Source: Mogibacterium sp. (GTDB taxonomy: Bacteria; Bacillota; Clostridia; Peptostreptococcales; Anaerovoracaceae). Taken from it: a DNA stretch of 42,693 nt. Positions 31,482-39,740 of the stretch are shown one piece after another (position 1 is the first letter of the stretch; each line of letters begins with the position of its first letter). Both the position numbers and the translations under genes were made by a program. The stretch spans positions 1-42,693 of the forward strand of contig JAFVPI010000120.1 in the NCBI GenBank assembly GCA_017505405.1, in the 5' to 3' direction. The notes beneath the pieces were generated by a model that ran no database searches, was not told where the DNA came from, and saw only the letters and a list, made by a program, of their open reading frames with translations.

Positions 31482-33761
31482 TTACTTTGCTTTCCCTGCT
31501 CCGAGGCATTCATAGGCCCGGATCCTTTTTACTTCCATTAGACTGAGATGTGCTGCGCCCAAAGCTACAATCAGGACAAACGCAGGCGCAGCCGCATACA
31601 CCACTGCCGGTTCTATAATGAAATGGAAACTATAAGCTCCCATTGATCTGAGAAGCATAGCCGCCAGACTCTGTCCAGGGACTATCCCTGCAAAAATCCC
31701 CAGTACTATACCCGGCAGAATATACAGCAGCGCTTTTTTCAGATAGTCCCTACTGATGTCCGTGCTTGTGAACCCAAGAGCTTTCCTGAGCGAACTGTCA
31801 CTTCTCTCTCTCCATATAACAAGACGCAGAAACAGCAGAATAACGACAAGCAGGATGATGCCCGACATCGCAGCCGAGACAGCAGAAGCATTCGAAATGT
31901 TCCTGATGGTCTGGCCATAAGTTTCCTTAAGATAATCGGCGATCAGAGTGACCCTGACTCCATCTTCAAAAGATGCATGTCTCTGCTGATACTCACCTGT
32001 CCATGCTCCTGCAAGCTGATCATCGCAGAGCGACAGATATATGATGCTCCACATCACCGGAGTTGCGTCATCAGGTTTTTTTAAACATCCTTTTGCAGTT
32101 TTGCCGCCATTTGTAATATCAGAGTAGATGCCGCAGACTGTGCAGTTTACTTCTGATATGCCGCCGTCTTTCATTTCCCGGCACACTATGACTGTATCTC
32201 CCTGCTTCAGTCCCATCTCCTCAGCATTCAGTACAGAGAGCGCTATTTCATTTTCCTTTTCAGGATATCTGCCTTCCGTATATCTGACCGGGAATCTGCT
32301 GTGATCACCGTTTTCGATCATCAGATCATATGAGGCACCATCAGGCAGAACGGTCTTATATGAACCTGTCTGCATAAGCACGTGATCACGCACCCTTTTG
32401 TCCTGTTCGATTTCTTCCGTCATCGCGGCAGCTTTATCTTCAACATTATCTGTCTGCCTGATATCTATGCGTATCTGGCTCTCTCCTATCCCCATATATG
32501 TAACGAATTCCGGCGCGTTTAACGTGCTCCTCATGTTCCATGGTACAAGTATCATAAACAAAGCCGCTGCTGTGATGACCGTTGCCGGCAGCCAGAGGTT
32601 CTTTTTTACCTGAGCGTTTTTACTGTAAAGAGCTTCGACAGCAGTCATTTTATCGGTCCTGCGGATATTGGCATATACAGACAGCAATATGATGGCTTCT
32701 GCTGCAAGTGAACCGAAAATCATGCACGAATAGATCAGCCCCGTATTCCCTGCTTCCCCGTACAGTTCTTTCATATGCGTTCCGAGCGGCTGCCCCGTGA
32801 TCACAGCCAGAATGATCCCTGTCAGGCATCCGGCTGCAGAAAGAAAAAGGTATTTCGAAAAATACAGCTTCCTGATATCCTGCCTGGAGATACCCACTGC
32901 TTTCAGCATTCCGATATCAGACCGGTCTTTCTCCAGCTGAGTCAGGATTATGTATCTGATGCAAAGCATCGATATGAACAGAACGACTACGCTGATCAGA
33001 AGTATTACCAGTATCATCAAACCGTCTGAGAGCGCGTTCATCATTCTGATAAGTGCATATGTTATCGCAGGGCCATTGTCCGGAAGCCCGGCATCCCTGT
33101 ATGCCGTGGCAAATGCATTGATGTCACTGCCTTCCCTTAGTCTGAACTCTATCAGGTACTCCTCGCTTCCAAGCGGTCTCAGTTTTTCATAATCAGCATC
33201 ACTCACCAGGAACCTCTTGGATGAAGCCATCATTGAATTCATCTGCGAGTCGCGCAGGAATCCTGCAGCAGTCAGTTCTTCAGAACCGATCCTCATGATA
33301 TCTCCCGGTTTTATCCCATACTCTTTCCTGTAACATACCGGTATATATACCTCTCCCTCTGCCGGCTGTATCACCTTGTTTTCAGCATCCACAAGGTAAT
33401 CGAACAACTCACTCTGACAGCATAGCCCGTTATCCTGCATATTGTTGACAAACGAATTGCTGCCTATCGAGATCTGACTGTTCTGCAGATTGAGAAAAGC
33501 GCATATCTGCATCTTTTCCACGTCTTCTCTCTCTTGTGTAAAAGCCATAAGCTGCTTCTTATTCAGCTCACCGGTGTGCATCTGCAGAAAATCGGGAGTC
33601 TCAGCTTCAGCCATAAGTCTGTCGATGGAATCCGACAGACCGGCAAAAAGAAATATGGAAAGGCCCAGCAGCATTGCCGTGACAGCCATAAATATAAAGG
33701 TTGCTGCCGATACCAGCCTGTTGGCTTTGATGTCATTTATTATCATCCGCTTGTTCATCAT
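31482..33761 (-). CDS. FtsX-like ABC permease
   Basis: A 759-residue permease with two FtsX domains, each with about four helices: an N-terminal helix near residues 18-40, a three-helix FtsX bundle near 265-430, and a second extracellular domain and bundle up to the C-terminus. The open frame extends far upstream, but the true start is ATG 33761, two bases after the MFS stop, with AAGG overlapping that stop. The long upstream frame merely overlaps the MFS gene. With its ATPase it likely moves an antimicrobial, lipid or peptide across or out of the membrane. Confidence 0.9.
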   Translation of the reverse strand: MMNKRMIINDIKANRLVSAATFIFMAVTAMLLGLSIFLFAGLSDSIDRLMAEAETPDFLQMHTGELNKKQLMAFTQEREDVEKMQICAFLNLQNSQISIGSNSFVNNMQDNGLCCQSELFDYLVDAENKVIQPAEGEVYIPVCYRKEYGIKPGDIMRIGSEELTAAGFLRDSQMNSMMASSKRFLVSDADYEKLRPLGSEEYLIEFRLREGSDINAFATAYRDAGLPDNGPAITYALIRMMNALSDGLMILVILLISVVVLFISMLCIRYIILTQLEKDRSDIGMLKAVGISRQDIRKLYFSKYLFLSAAGCLTGIILAVITGQPLGTHMKELYGEAGNTGLIYSCMIFGSLAAEAIILLSVYANIRRTDKMTAVEALYSKNAQVKKNLWLPATVITAAALFMILVPWNMRSTLNAPEFVTYMGIGESQIRIDIRQTDNVEDKAAAMTEEIEQDKRVRDHVLMQTGSYKTVLPDGASYDLMIENGDHSRFPVRYTEGRYPEKENEIALSVLNAEEMGLKQGDTVIVCREMKDGGISEVNCTVCGIYSDITNGGKTAKGCLKKPDDATPVMWSIIYLSLCDDQLAGAWTGEYQQRHASFEDGVRVTLIADYLKETYGQTIRNISNASAVSAAMSGIILLVVILLFLRLVIWRERSDSSLRKALGFTSTDISRDYLKKALLYILPGIVLGIFAGIVPGQSLAAMLLRSMGAYSFHFIIEPAVVYAAAPAFVLIVALGAAHLSLMEVKRIRAYECLGAGKAK

Positions 33762-33763
33762 TA

Positions 33764-34990
33764 TCACCTTTCCAGATCTCTTACATCCCTGAACTGATAT
33801 AAAGCTATCGCGACCGCTGCAAGCATCACTCCGGAGAGCATGATCACAAAAGCGGCGCCGCGCCCCACACCTGTATTCCTCACAGCAGCGATACCGTCTG
33901 CCATCAGACCTGCTGTTCCATATGCGACCACATATCCGATCTGCGACAGAAAACTGATAAGTCCCCAGGCTCTTCCCTGCTTGTCCGCATCTATATTCGT
34001 TCTGGCAAGATAGTCCAGGCAGTTGTTTGCAAAAGGCAGCATGAAGAAGAACATGAAGCCAAAGCATCCGATCAGCACGATATTCTCCCGCAGGCCAAAC
34101 CCGATCATCGCCAGACCTGCCATAGCAAGTGATAAGCTGAGAATACCCGTGAAATTTCTTTTCAGTCCGCGCGCCCCGATAATTATGCTCGATGCCAGCA
34201 TTCCGCATGCGCAGACAGTCTCAGTGATCCCGAGCACCCTGCTCGTCTGAAAATCGAGTATCATAGGCTCCGCCAGTATCTGCATCGCTCCCATAAAACA
34301 TGTCATGACAGAGGAGACAATAATGATTATCAGTACTCCCCGCTTCTCCGTTATGGCATTCCAGCCCGCACGGAAGCTTTCCATGAAACTGTCAGTCCTC
34401 TCCGGCTCCTGCGTGTTTATGGTTTTCCTGACCAGTGCAGTGCAGAAAACCGTCAGGAAGAATGTGCTGATATCTATGATCAGCAGAAGCTTTACATCGC
34501 TGACTGTAAGCAGCAACCCTGCTATGAGCGGCGAAAAAAGATATCTTGCGCTGCCGGCTATACTGACCATGCCGCTTGCCCTTGAATACTCTTCCTTCGT
34601 CAGCAGATCCGTGACAGTTGCCCTGTATGAGGGCTCGAGCAGCGATGAGAAAACAGAGCTTATGAATACCCCTAAGCAGATCTGATAAAGCTTTGCTTCA
34701 CCAGACAGCATGCAGATCAGAATATATACGAGTCCGAGCGCTGACAGCCCGTCTCCCGCCATCATCAGAAGCCTCCTGTCATAACGGTCAGCCAGGACTC
34801 CTGCAGGAGCGCTCAGAAGCAGAACGGGCAAAAATGCCAGCAGAGTTACCAGAGCCATGCTTGCAGCACTGCCGGTCTTCTGAAAAACATACACTCCAAG
34901 GCCAAAGCTTGTGAGACCGGAGCCGACGGCCGATACCAGCTGTCCGCTCCAGATAAGCAGGAACTTTTTATAATCAGACTTCTGTTTCAT
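33764..34990 (-). CDS. MFS efflux transporter
   Basis: A 408-residue 12-helix transporter resembling macrolide and multidrug MFS exporters: an N-terminal LIWSGQLVSAVGSGLTSFGLGVYVF and the loop PAGVLADRYDRR, the canonical MFS motif A. The start at 34990 follows AAGGAG; the ATG at 34996 overlaps that site. It is the first gene of the operon with the FtsX permease and ABC ATPase. A TetR operator lies 13 bases upstream of its start, so it is probably induced by a compound that TetR senses. Confidence 0.9.
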   Translation of the reverse strand: MKQKSDYKKFLLIWSGQLVSAVGSGLTSFGLGVYVFQKTGSAASMALVTLLAFLPVLLLSAPAGVLADRYDRRLLMMAGDGLSALGLVYILICMLSGEAKLYQICLGVFISSVFSSLLEPSYRATVTDLLTKEEYSRASGMVSIAGSARYLFSPLIAGLLLTVSDVKLLLIIDISTFFLTVFCTALVRKTINTQEPERTDSFMESFRAGWNAITEKRGVLIIIIVSSVMTCFMGAMQILAEPMILDFQTSRVLGITETVCACGMLASSIIIGARGLKRNFTGILSLSLAMAGLAMIGFGLRENIVLIGCFGFMFFFMLPFANNCLDYLARTNIDADKQGRAWGLISFLSQIGYVVAYGTAGLMADGIAAVRNTGVGRGAAFVIMLSGVMLAAVAIALYQFRDVRDLER

Positions 34991-35002
34991 CCGCATCTCC
35001 TT

Positions 35003-35019
35003 ACCGACAGATTGTCGGT
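35003..35019. promoter_or_regulatory. TetR operator in front of the efflux operon
   Basis: ACCGACA-GAT-TGTCGGT, a 7-bp palindrome between the probable promoter (TATATT-like box near 35028) and the start of the MFS gene. The same 7-bp half-sites occur in front of the tetR gene (35771-35787). Confidence 0.75.
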
Positions 35020-35098
35020 CTGTTGGTTTAATATATGGGACTTACCCTCTGTTTACGGCAAGCCCCGCCTGTCTATTACTATGAATATATATGACCCT

Positions 35099-35740
35099 TT
35101 ATTGAAGAGGGCTATTATTCTCGAAAATCTTCATTATTGCAGCATCAAGGCTGCCTTTCTCCGCGCCCAGTATCCTCTCGGTATGACATATGAAGGCACG
35201 GCTTTTTCTTTCCATCTGCTCAGGTGTTATTCCTGCAAGAGCATCGAATGCGACATTGGCATACGTCATGATCATCTCAGCTGCCTCGTCCGGATATGCC
35301 GAGTCAAACGTACCGTCTGCATTACCCTCTTCTATCAGCTTAGCTATCAGCGGAACCACGCCTCTCATCAGGCGTTCCTGCATTTTCTGGTGAAGAAGCG
35401 CATTCTGGGGTCTGTGTATCTGCTCAAACACCTCGACGCCTGCTCCGGTATTGATATTCAGTGAAATGACAGCTGACGAAAGACGCTGCAGCAGCGGGAT
35501 CGATTTATCAGCTATGATAGCTGCCGCTCTTGATATGCTCTGACGGGTCATCCTGTCCACTATCGCATCAAGTATCTCCTCCTTTGACGCAAAGTGATGA
35601 TAGAGCGTGCCTCTGGCGATACCTATCCTGTTTATGATGTCGTTAGTGCTGGCATTATCGAAGCCCTTTTCTGCGAACAGCTGCTCTGCCACATCCAGGA
35701 TCTCATTTTTTCTCTCTTCAGCTGTTTTTACGACTCTCAT
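35099..35740 (-). CDS. TetR-family transcriptional regulator
   Basis: A 213-residue regulator. The HTH is FDNASTNDIINRIGIARGTLYHHFASKEEI, and the C-terminal helical ligand-binding domain follows. The ATG at 35740 is used; a TTG at 35746 has better spacing to AAAGG and cannot be excluded. It lies directly upstream of the MFS-ABC operon on the same strand. Matching palindromes in both promoters show that it represses itself and the efflux genes. Confidence 0.93.
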   Translation of the reverse strand: MRVVKTAEERKNEILDVAEQLFAEKGFDNASTNDIINRIGIARGTLYHHFASKEEILDAIVDRMTRQSISRAAAIIADKSIPLLQRLSSAVISLNINTGAGVEVFEQIHRPQNALLHQKMQERLMRGVVPLIAKLIEEGNADGTFDSAYPDEAAEMIMTYANVAFDALAGITPEQMERKSRAFICHTERILGAEKGSLDAAIMKIFENNSPLQ

Positions 35741-35765
35741 GATCAAACCATACCTTTTGCGAAAA

Positions 35766-35792
35766 GACCCACCGACAGGTTGTCGGTGGGTC
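35766..35792. promoter_or_regulatory. TetR autoregulatory operator
   Basis: GACCCACCGACA / TGTCGGTGGGTC with a 3-base centre: 12-bp arms. It begins just past the -10 box, covering the start of transcription. On the minus strand TTTTCG follows, so in RNA it would also look like a short terminator, perhaps ending the deaminase transcript. Confidence 0.75.
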
Positions 35793-35793
35793 T

Positions 35794-35822
35794 AAATTAT
35801 CACAATTCTTCATTAGTGTCAA
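35794..35822 (-). promoter_or_regulatory. Promoter of the tetR gene
   Basis: TTGACA (35817-35822), 17-bp spacer and TAATTT (35794-35799) on the minus strand. The TetR palindrome follows immediately downstream. Confidence 0.7.
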
Positions 35823-35845
35823 GAAACAATGTTATCGGTCCGGGT

Positions 35846-36367
35846 TTATCCTTTTTCATGTTTGTCAAAGTAATCTTTCAGTATTTCAAGGGCCTGCTCC
35901 TTAAGGATCCCGGCGCTCACCTCAAGTTTCCAGAATGAATTATCAAAGACTATCCTGCTGCAATTACACCCTTCATTCCCAAGAATGTTTTCCAGTTCTG
36001 TATTGCTCGCACCATATACCAGCCTGCCGAGCCTTACCCACACCATTGCACCGCTGCACATAAAGCAAGGCTCACAGCTCGAGTACAGAGTGTAGTCTCT
36101 TAGATCTGTTATGCCCGTCTCAGCACAGAAACGGCGTATCAGTCCCGCTTCGCCGTGGAAAGTCGGATCATGCATGGTATATATCTGGTTTTCATTCGTG
36201 AATACGATTTCTCCGTCTTTGACCAGTACTGCTCCGAATGGTTCATTTCCGTGCTCTACAGCCAACCCGGACAATTCTATTGCCTTCTTCATGAACAGCT
36301 CGTCATCAGCTCCGTCTCTTACTGTTCCATGATGTGTGTATTTTTCTTCGTATTTTGACAGATCCAT
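35846..36367 (-). CDS. Nucleoside deaminase (cytidine/guanine deaminase fold)
   Basis: A 173-residue zinc deaminase. The catalytic motif HGEAG gives His71 and Glu73, and CEPCFMC gives the zinc ligands Cys101 and Cys104. It resembles guanine deaminase GuaD-like and tRNA-adenosine deaminase-like proteins; LVYGASNTELENILG suggests a free base or nucleoside substrate rather than tRNA. An AGGAG site precedes the start. A TTGTAA/AATAAT-like promoter lies near 36400-36445. It stands alone. Confidence 0.88.
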   Translation of the reverse strand: MDLSKYEEKYTHHGTVRDGADDELFMKKAIELSGLAVEHGNEPFGAVLVKDGEIVFTNENQIYTMHDPTFHGEAGLIRRFCAETGITDLRDYTLYSSCEPCFMCSGAMVWVRLGRLVYGASNTELENILGNEGCNCSRIVFDNSFWKLEVSAGILKEQALEILKDYFDKHEKG

Positions 36368-36540
36368 CCTGCGGCTCCTGACTTTTATAAATCAATACTT
36401 ACGTTATCATTATTACATGCATTCTGTTTCCTTACAATCGAAAACCTCTTTTGCCGGATATTATCTAATAACAGAGTTGCACTCATAATCTTATATCGCT
36501 TCCGCATATCCCGGTTTCTGCCTCATCAGATCTGAGGGTA

Positions 36541-36549
36541 TGATATAAT
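36541..36549 (+). promoter_or_regulatory. Extended -10 promoter of the acetyltransferase gene
   Basis: TG-A-TATAAT, 36 bases upstream of the start codon. No clear -35 is seen. An almost identical TATGATATAAT lies in front of the decayed gene at 37345-37353 on the other strand. Confidence 0.55.
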
Positions 36550-36584
36550 CGGAAAAAATGGGTATAGGTATCAAAGGGGGAAAA

Positions 36585-37058
36585 ATGGATATTCAATTCA
36601 GACTCGGAACTGTCGATGACGCCGGCATGATAGTCGGGCTCATCAATGAGCTTGCGGAGTATGAGAAGCTGCCGGATACTATAACAACGACAGAGGAAGA
36701 CATTCGCACAGCAATAGCAAACAGAGACATAGAGACACTTTTCGCGAGCTCGGACGGAAAAGATGTGGGATTCGCGATGTTCCTTGATAACTACGCGTCC
36801 ATATTCGGCGCCAAAGGCATGTTTATTGAAAACCTTTATGTCAGACCCGAATACAGGGGCAACGGTATAGGCGAAGCCATGATGAGGGAGCTCTGCCGCA
36901 TAGCGGTAAGCCGCGGGTACAAGAAGGTTGAATGGCACTGTCTCGAATGGAACGAGCCGGCAAACCAGTTGTATCTCAAACTGAATGCTACCCAGAAGAA
37001 CGACTGGATATTCTACCGTCTGTTCGGAGAAACTCTGGAGGAACTCGGCAAAGAATAA
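36585..37058 (+). CDS. GNAT acetyltransferase, spermidine/diamine-acetyltransferase-like
   Basis: A 157-residue acetyltransferase. The CoA-binding motif is VRPEYRGNGIGEAMM, and EWNEPANQLYLKLNA followed by FYRLFGETL matches the C-terminus of SAT1-like polyamine acetyltransferases. It would transfer acetyl groups to a diamine, polyamine or amino acid. The start at 36585 follows a GGGGG site; the in-frame ATG at 36558 is not preceded by one. No operon partners. Confidence 0.85.
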   Translation: MDIQFRLGTVDDAGMIVGLINELAEYEKLPDTITTTEEDIRTAIANRDIETLFASSDGKDVGFAMFLDNYASIFGAKGMFIENLYVRPEYRGNGIGEAMMRELCRIAVSRGYKKVEWHCLEWNEPANQLYLKLNATQKNDWIFYRLFGETLEELGKE

Positions 37059-37545
37059 CCCGGGATCATCTATTATCACATTTGCGGGTCATTGATCGCC
37101 GGCTGTTGATCTCTGCGAAACTATCACAGGTAGATAACAGAAGTGACCGCGCTAAGGAAAAAGACCACCTTTTCCTGGCTCTGCCCGTTCAGAAGTTCCT
37201 GAAAGTAAGTCTTTCTTCCGGCTCACATATCACGGCATTGCGGTCCGGGGTCTGCCGCACATACTGCTCAAGCCTTTCCAATGCTGTTGTCGCTGAAATA
37301 TTTAACATATCCTTGTTCTCTTTTTGCAGTTCACTGTTTTGATCATTATATCATAGCCCATCATCTCCGGGAGTGTACAGTATCACCATTGATCCCGGTG
37401 CTGCCAATGAAGATCCCGCACCTGAACGAAACACCGGATATCCCGATACACTAAACCTGTGGCGTAACAGCCGCCGCTGTTGTAAAATGAAATATAAAAT
37501 CGACAGAAATCGAGGCTTTACTTAATCATTAGGGGAGGTCGGAGT
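37059..37545. other. Interval with a decayed gene fragment
   Basis: About 487 bases between the acetyltransferase and the amidohydrolase. The minus strand carries a promoter-like TGATATAAT (37345-37353) and the fragment at 37124-37308. The rest (37355-37545) holds no recognisable gene or terminator beyond the amidohydrolase ribosome binding site. Confidence 0.5.
37124..37308 (-). pseudogene. Remnant of an AMP-forming ligase / adenylation domain N-terminus
   Basis: The frame from ATG 37308 reads ALERLEQYVRQTPDRNAVIC then EERLTF and stops at 37189 after 39 codons. A shift by one base continues with LNGQSQEKVVFF. Together these match the opening of adenylation domains and acyl-CoA ligases (TPDRPAVI...ERLTYRELN...). 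Only about 60 of the usual 500 codons remain. An extended -10 promoter is still in place upstream. The call rests on a short match. Confidence 0.5.
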
Positions 37546-38823
37546 ATGAGAAAAAGGCATTATCTTAAGACTGCTTTTGTAGGGGGACAGCTGATCACCG
37601 GGCGCCACAAACCGCCGATCCAGGATTCGCTTGTAATAATCGAAAAAGGCGGTATCATTTATGCCGGCGAACGCAATTATGACATGGCTCCGGATCTGAG
37701 CGACTACGATGTGGTAGATATCACAGGCAAAACTGTCATGCCGGGTCTTATAGATACACACCTTCACTTCAGCGGAAACCTGAACGACAATGACTCAGAC
37801 TGGGTCAGAGAGCCTTTGCTCCAGAAACAGGTCATGGCCGTACAGCAGTCCCGCGAATGCCTTGAAAACGGCCTTACCACGGTAGGCGAAATATCCAGGT
37901 TCGGCATTCCTATCAGAGACATGGTCAACTCGGGCCAGATGCAGGGTCCGAGAGTCATAGCGAGCGGCAGAGGATTCTGCGCTACGGCTTCACATGGTGA
38001 TTCGCACAACTGCTCCATAGCGGAAGTCGCCGAAGGTCATCCGTGGGCAGAGACCGTGGACGGCCCGTGGGAGCTCCGGAAGGCTGTAAGGCGCAGGCTT
38101 AGGGAATGCCCTGACGCGATCAAGATCTGGGCGACAGGCGGCGGCATTTACAGATGGGATACATCGCGTGACCATCACTACACTCTCGAAGAGATCAAAG
38201 CGGTCGTGGAAGAGGCCGCCATGAGAGGCATCCCTGTCTGGTCTCATACATACGGAAAGACAGCGCCTTCGGTAGAGGCAGGTACGGATTTCATCATCCA
38301 TGGATTTGAGATCGATGAAGCAGATATGGAGAAGATGTTTGATAAAGGCATTTACTTCTGCCCGACGATCAACTTCCTGCCTGCATGGCTTTCGACTTAT
38401 CCGCCGACTTACATTCCGGGAGTCCATGACAAATACGAAGGCAAAACTCTTATAGACAAAGAACTTGCAAGGCTTTATGACAATGTAAACAAAGCTTACA
38501 GGATGGGCGTTATTATCACTGTCGGATCTGACAGCTTCAATTCCGACTCAACTCCTTACGGCACCACTGCCATTGGAGAGATACACAGATTCGTAGACTG
38601 CTGCGGCATGAGCGAGATGGATGCAATAATCGCCGGAACAGCTAACGGAGCAAGAGCGCTCGGCTGCTACCATCTCACGGGATCCGTCACAAGAGGCAAA
38701 AATGCCGATCTGATCATCCTGAACGGTGATCCGCTTAAGAGCATATACGACATCAATGTGGATAACATGGACATGATCATCAAGGACGGCGAAGAGGTGC
38801 TTCGCTACAGGGACAAGAAGTAA
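37546..38823 (+). CDS. Metal-dependent amidohydrolase
   Basis: A 425-residue amidohydrolase of the imidazolonepropionase/Xaa-Pro dipeptidase-like group. It has an N-terminal beta-sandwich and a TIM barrel with metal ligands DTHLHF (His72, His74), a probable carboxylated Lys193 in AIKIWATGG, His234 in WSHTYG, His252 in IIHGFEI and Asp329 in GSDSF. The C-terminus (GKNADLIILNGDPL) completes the sandwich. It likely hydrolyses a cyclic amide or dipeptide. A GGGGAGG site precedes the start. It forms an operon with the small gene that follows by 17 bases. Confidence 0.88.
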   Translation: MRKRHYLKTAFVGGQLITGRHKPPIQDSLVIIEKGGIIYAGERNYDMAPDLSDYDVVDITGKTVMPGLIDTHLHFSGNLNDNDSDWVREPLLQKQVMAVQQSRECLENGLTTVGEISRFGIPIRDMVNSGQMQGPRVIASGRGFCATASHGDSHNCSIAEVAEGHPWAETVDGPWELRKAVRRRLRECPDAIKIWATGGGIYRWDTSRDHHYTLEEIKAVVEEAAMRGIPVWSHTYGKTAPSVEAGTDFIIHGFEIDEADMEKMFDKGIYFCPTINFLPAWLSTYPPTYIPGVHDKYEGKTLIDKELARLYDNVNKAYRMGVIITVGSDSFNSDSTPYGTTAIGEIHRFVDCCGMSEMDAIIAGTANGARALGCYHLTGSVTRGKNADLIILNGDPLKSIYDINVDNMDMIIKDGEEVLRYRDKK

Positions 38824-38840
38824 AGCCGGAGGTAAGTGAC

Positions 38841-39146
38841 ATGAACGAAAACGAAAAAATGAAAAAGATTCTGGATGATATCAAGCAGATACTTACCATG
38901 CAGTATGACTACCCGCCTAACGGCATGGGCTCTATAGGCTACAAAGGCAACAACATGTACAGGTTCAAAGTCGAGGACATTAATGAGATCAATCAGACGA
39001 TCCAGAAGAGAGCCGACACATACATGCACTCATACAACGCTGAAGTAATGGCACAGGAGATCATCACCGATCTTCTCGACGAAGGCGTGATCTGTTACGG
39101 GGGCTATGCCTTTAAGGCACAGCAGAAAGAGCGCCACAGCATCTGA
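38841..39146 (+). CDS. Small protein of unknown function beside the amidohydrolase
   Basis: A 101-residue soluble, charged protein with an excellent CGGAGG site. It has a helical N-terminus (NENEKMKKILDDIKQI), a YPPNGMGSIGYKGNN segment and a C-terminal YGGYAF piece. I do not recognise a family. It is co-transcribed with the amidohydrolase and ends before the terminator at 39175-39205, so it may be a subunit or a partner enzyme of that pathway. Confidence 0.8.
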   Translation: MNENEKMKKILDDIKQILTMQYDYPPNGMGSIGYKGNNMYRFKVEDINEINQTIQKRADTYMHSYNAEVMAQEIITDLLDEGVICYGGYAFKAQQKERHSI

Positions 39147-39174
39147 TTTGCATGGTAATTCCAATGAAATCACT

Positions 39175-39205
39175 AAAAAACAGGACTTTCAATATCCTGT
39201 TTTTT
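39175..39205 (+). terminator. Intrinsic terminator of the amidohydrolase operon
   Basis: AAAAAACAGGA / TCCTGTTTTTT, an 11-bp stem with a 9-base loop and T-run on the plus strand. Confidence 0.85.
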
Positions 39206-39300
39206 GTTTCGGATCAAGCTCCGGTAATAATACCGGTATCTGATAAGTCCGGCCGTTCTGCTCATCTATTCCTTCTGGCTTCAGACTATAGGGGAAAAAG

Positions 39301-39334
39301 TATGAGCATCCGCACCATAGTACGGATGCTCATA
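39301..39334 (-). terminator. Intrinsic terminator of the metal operon
   Basis: TATGAGCATCCG / CGGATGCTCATA, a perfect 12-bp stem with a 10-base loop, followed on the minus strand by CTTTTTCC. It ends the operon 42259-39351. Confidence 0.85.
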
Positions 39335-39350
39335 ATGTCGGGTAACTCTA

Positions 39351-39725
39351 TTATACCTGCTCAAAGCCTGTCACTTTGTAGCTGGTTCCTTGCAGAGCTT
39401 TGGTGAAATCAGCTTCTGTCTTTTCAGTTTTTGAAAGCACTTCCGCCCTCTTTCTTCCAAGGTTGACATGTGCCCAGGTGTCACCTGATTTATTAATTGC
39501 GTTTTCAACATTGGCGGCACAGTTGCTGCACATCATGCCATCGACCGATACATAGTACTTATATGGATAATGAGACTCATCTGTGTCCTCAACAGGCTTG
39601 GGCATCACTATTTCCGCACTCCCGCAGCAGCTCGACTTCGATTTTCCTCTCACCTTCTGAACTGTTCCGTAAACAGCATATGCTATAAGCAACGCTCCTG
39701 CCAGTATTATCAGTTTTGCAGCCAT
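39351..39725 (-). CDS. Membrane-anchored heavy-metal-associated (HMA) domain protein
   Basis: A 124-residue protein: one N-terminal helix (about residues 4-21), a short linker with a Cys-Cys pair (SSCCGS), and an HMA domain in residues 55-124 with the metal motif GMMCSNCA (Cys66, Cys69). Such domains pass metal to a P-type ATPase. It is the last gene of the metal operon, 15 bases after the ATPase. In ferrosome loci I recall an HMA-type protein, FezC, in an equivalent role; the identity here is inferred from context only. Confidence 0.8.
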   Translation of the reverse strand: MAAKLIILAGALLIAYAVYGTVQKVRGKSKSSCCGSAEIVMPKPVEDTDESHYPYKYYVSVDGMMCSNCAANVENAINKSGDTWAHVNLGRKRAEVLSKTEKTEADFTKALQGTSYKVTGFEQV

Positions 39726-39740
39726 TATTGTTATTCCCTT

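Noticed and set aside
33762..34208. N-terminal extension of the FtsX permease frame
   Set aside because: The extended frame overlaps the MFS gene out of frame, is rich in Arg and Cys and lacks a start site. The ATG at 33761 fits the family.
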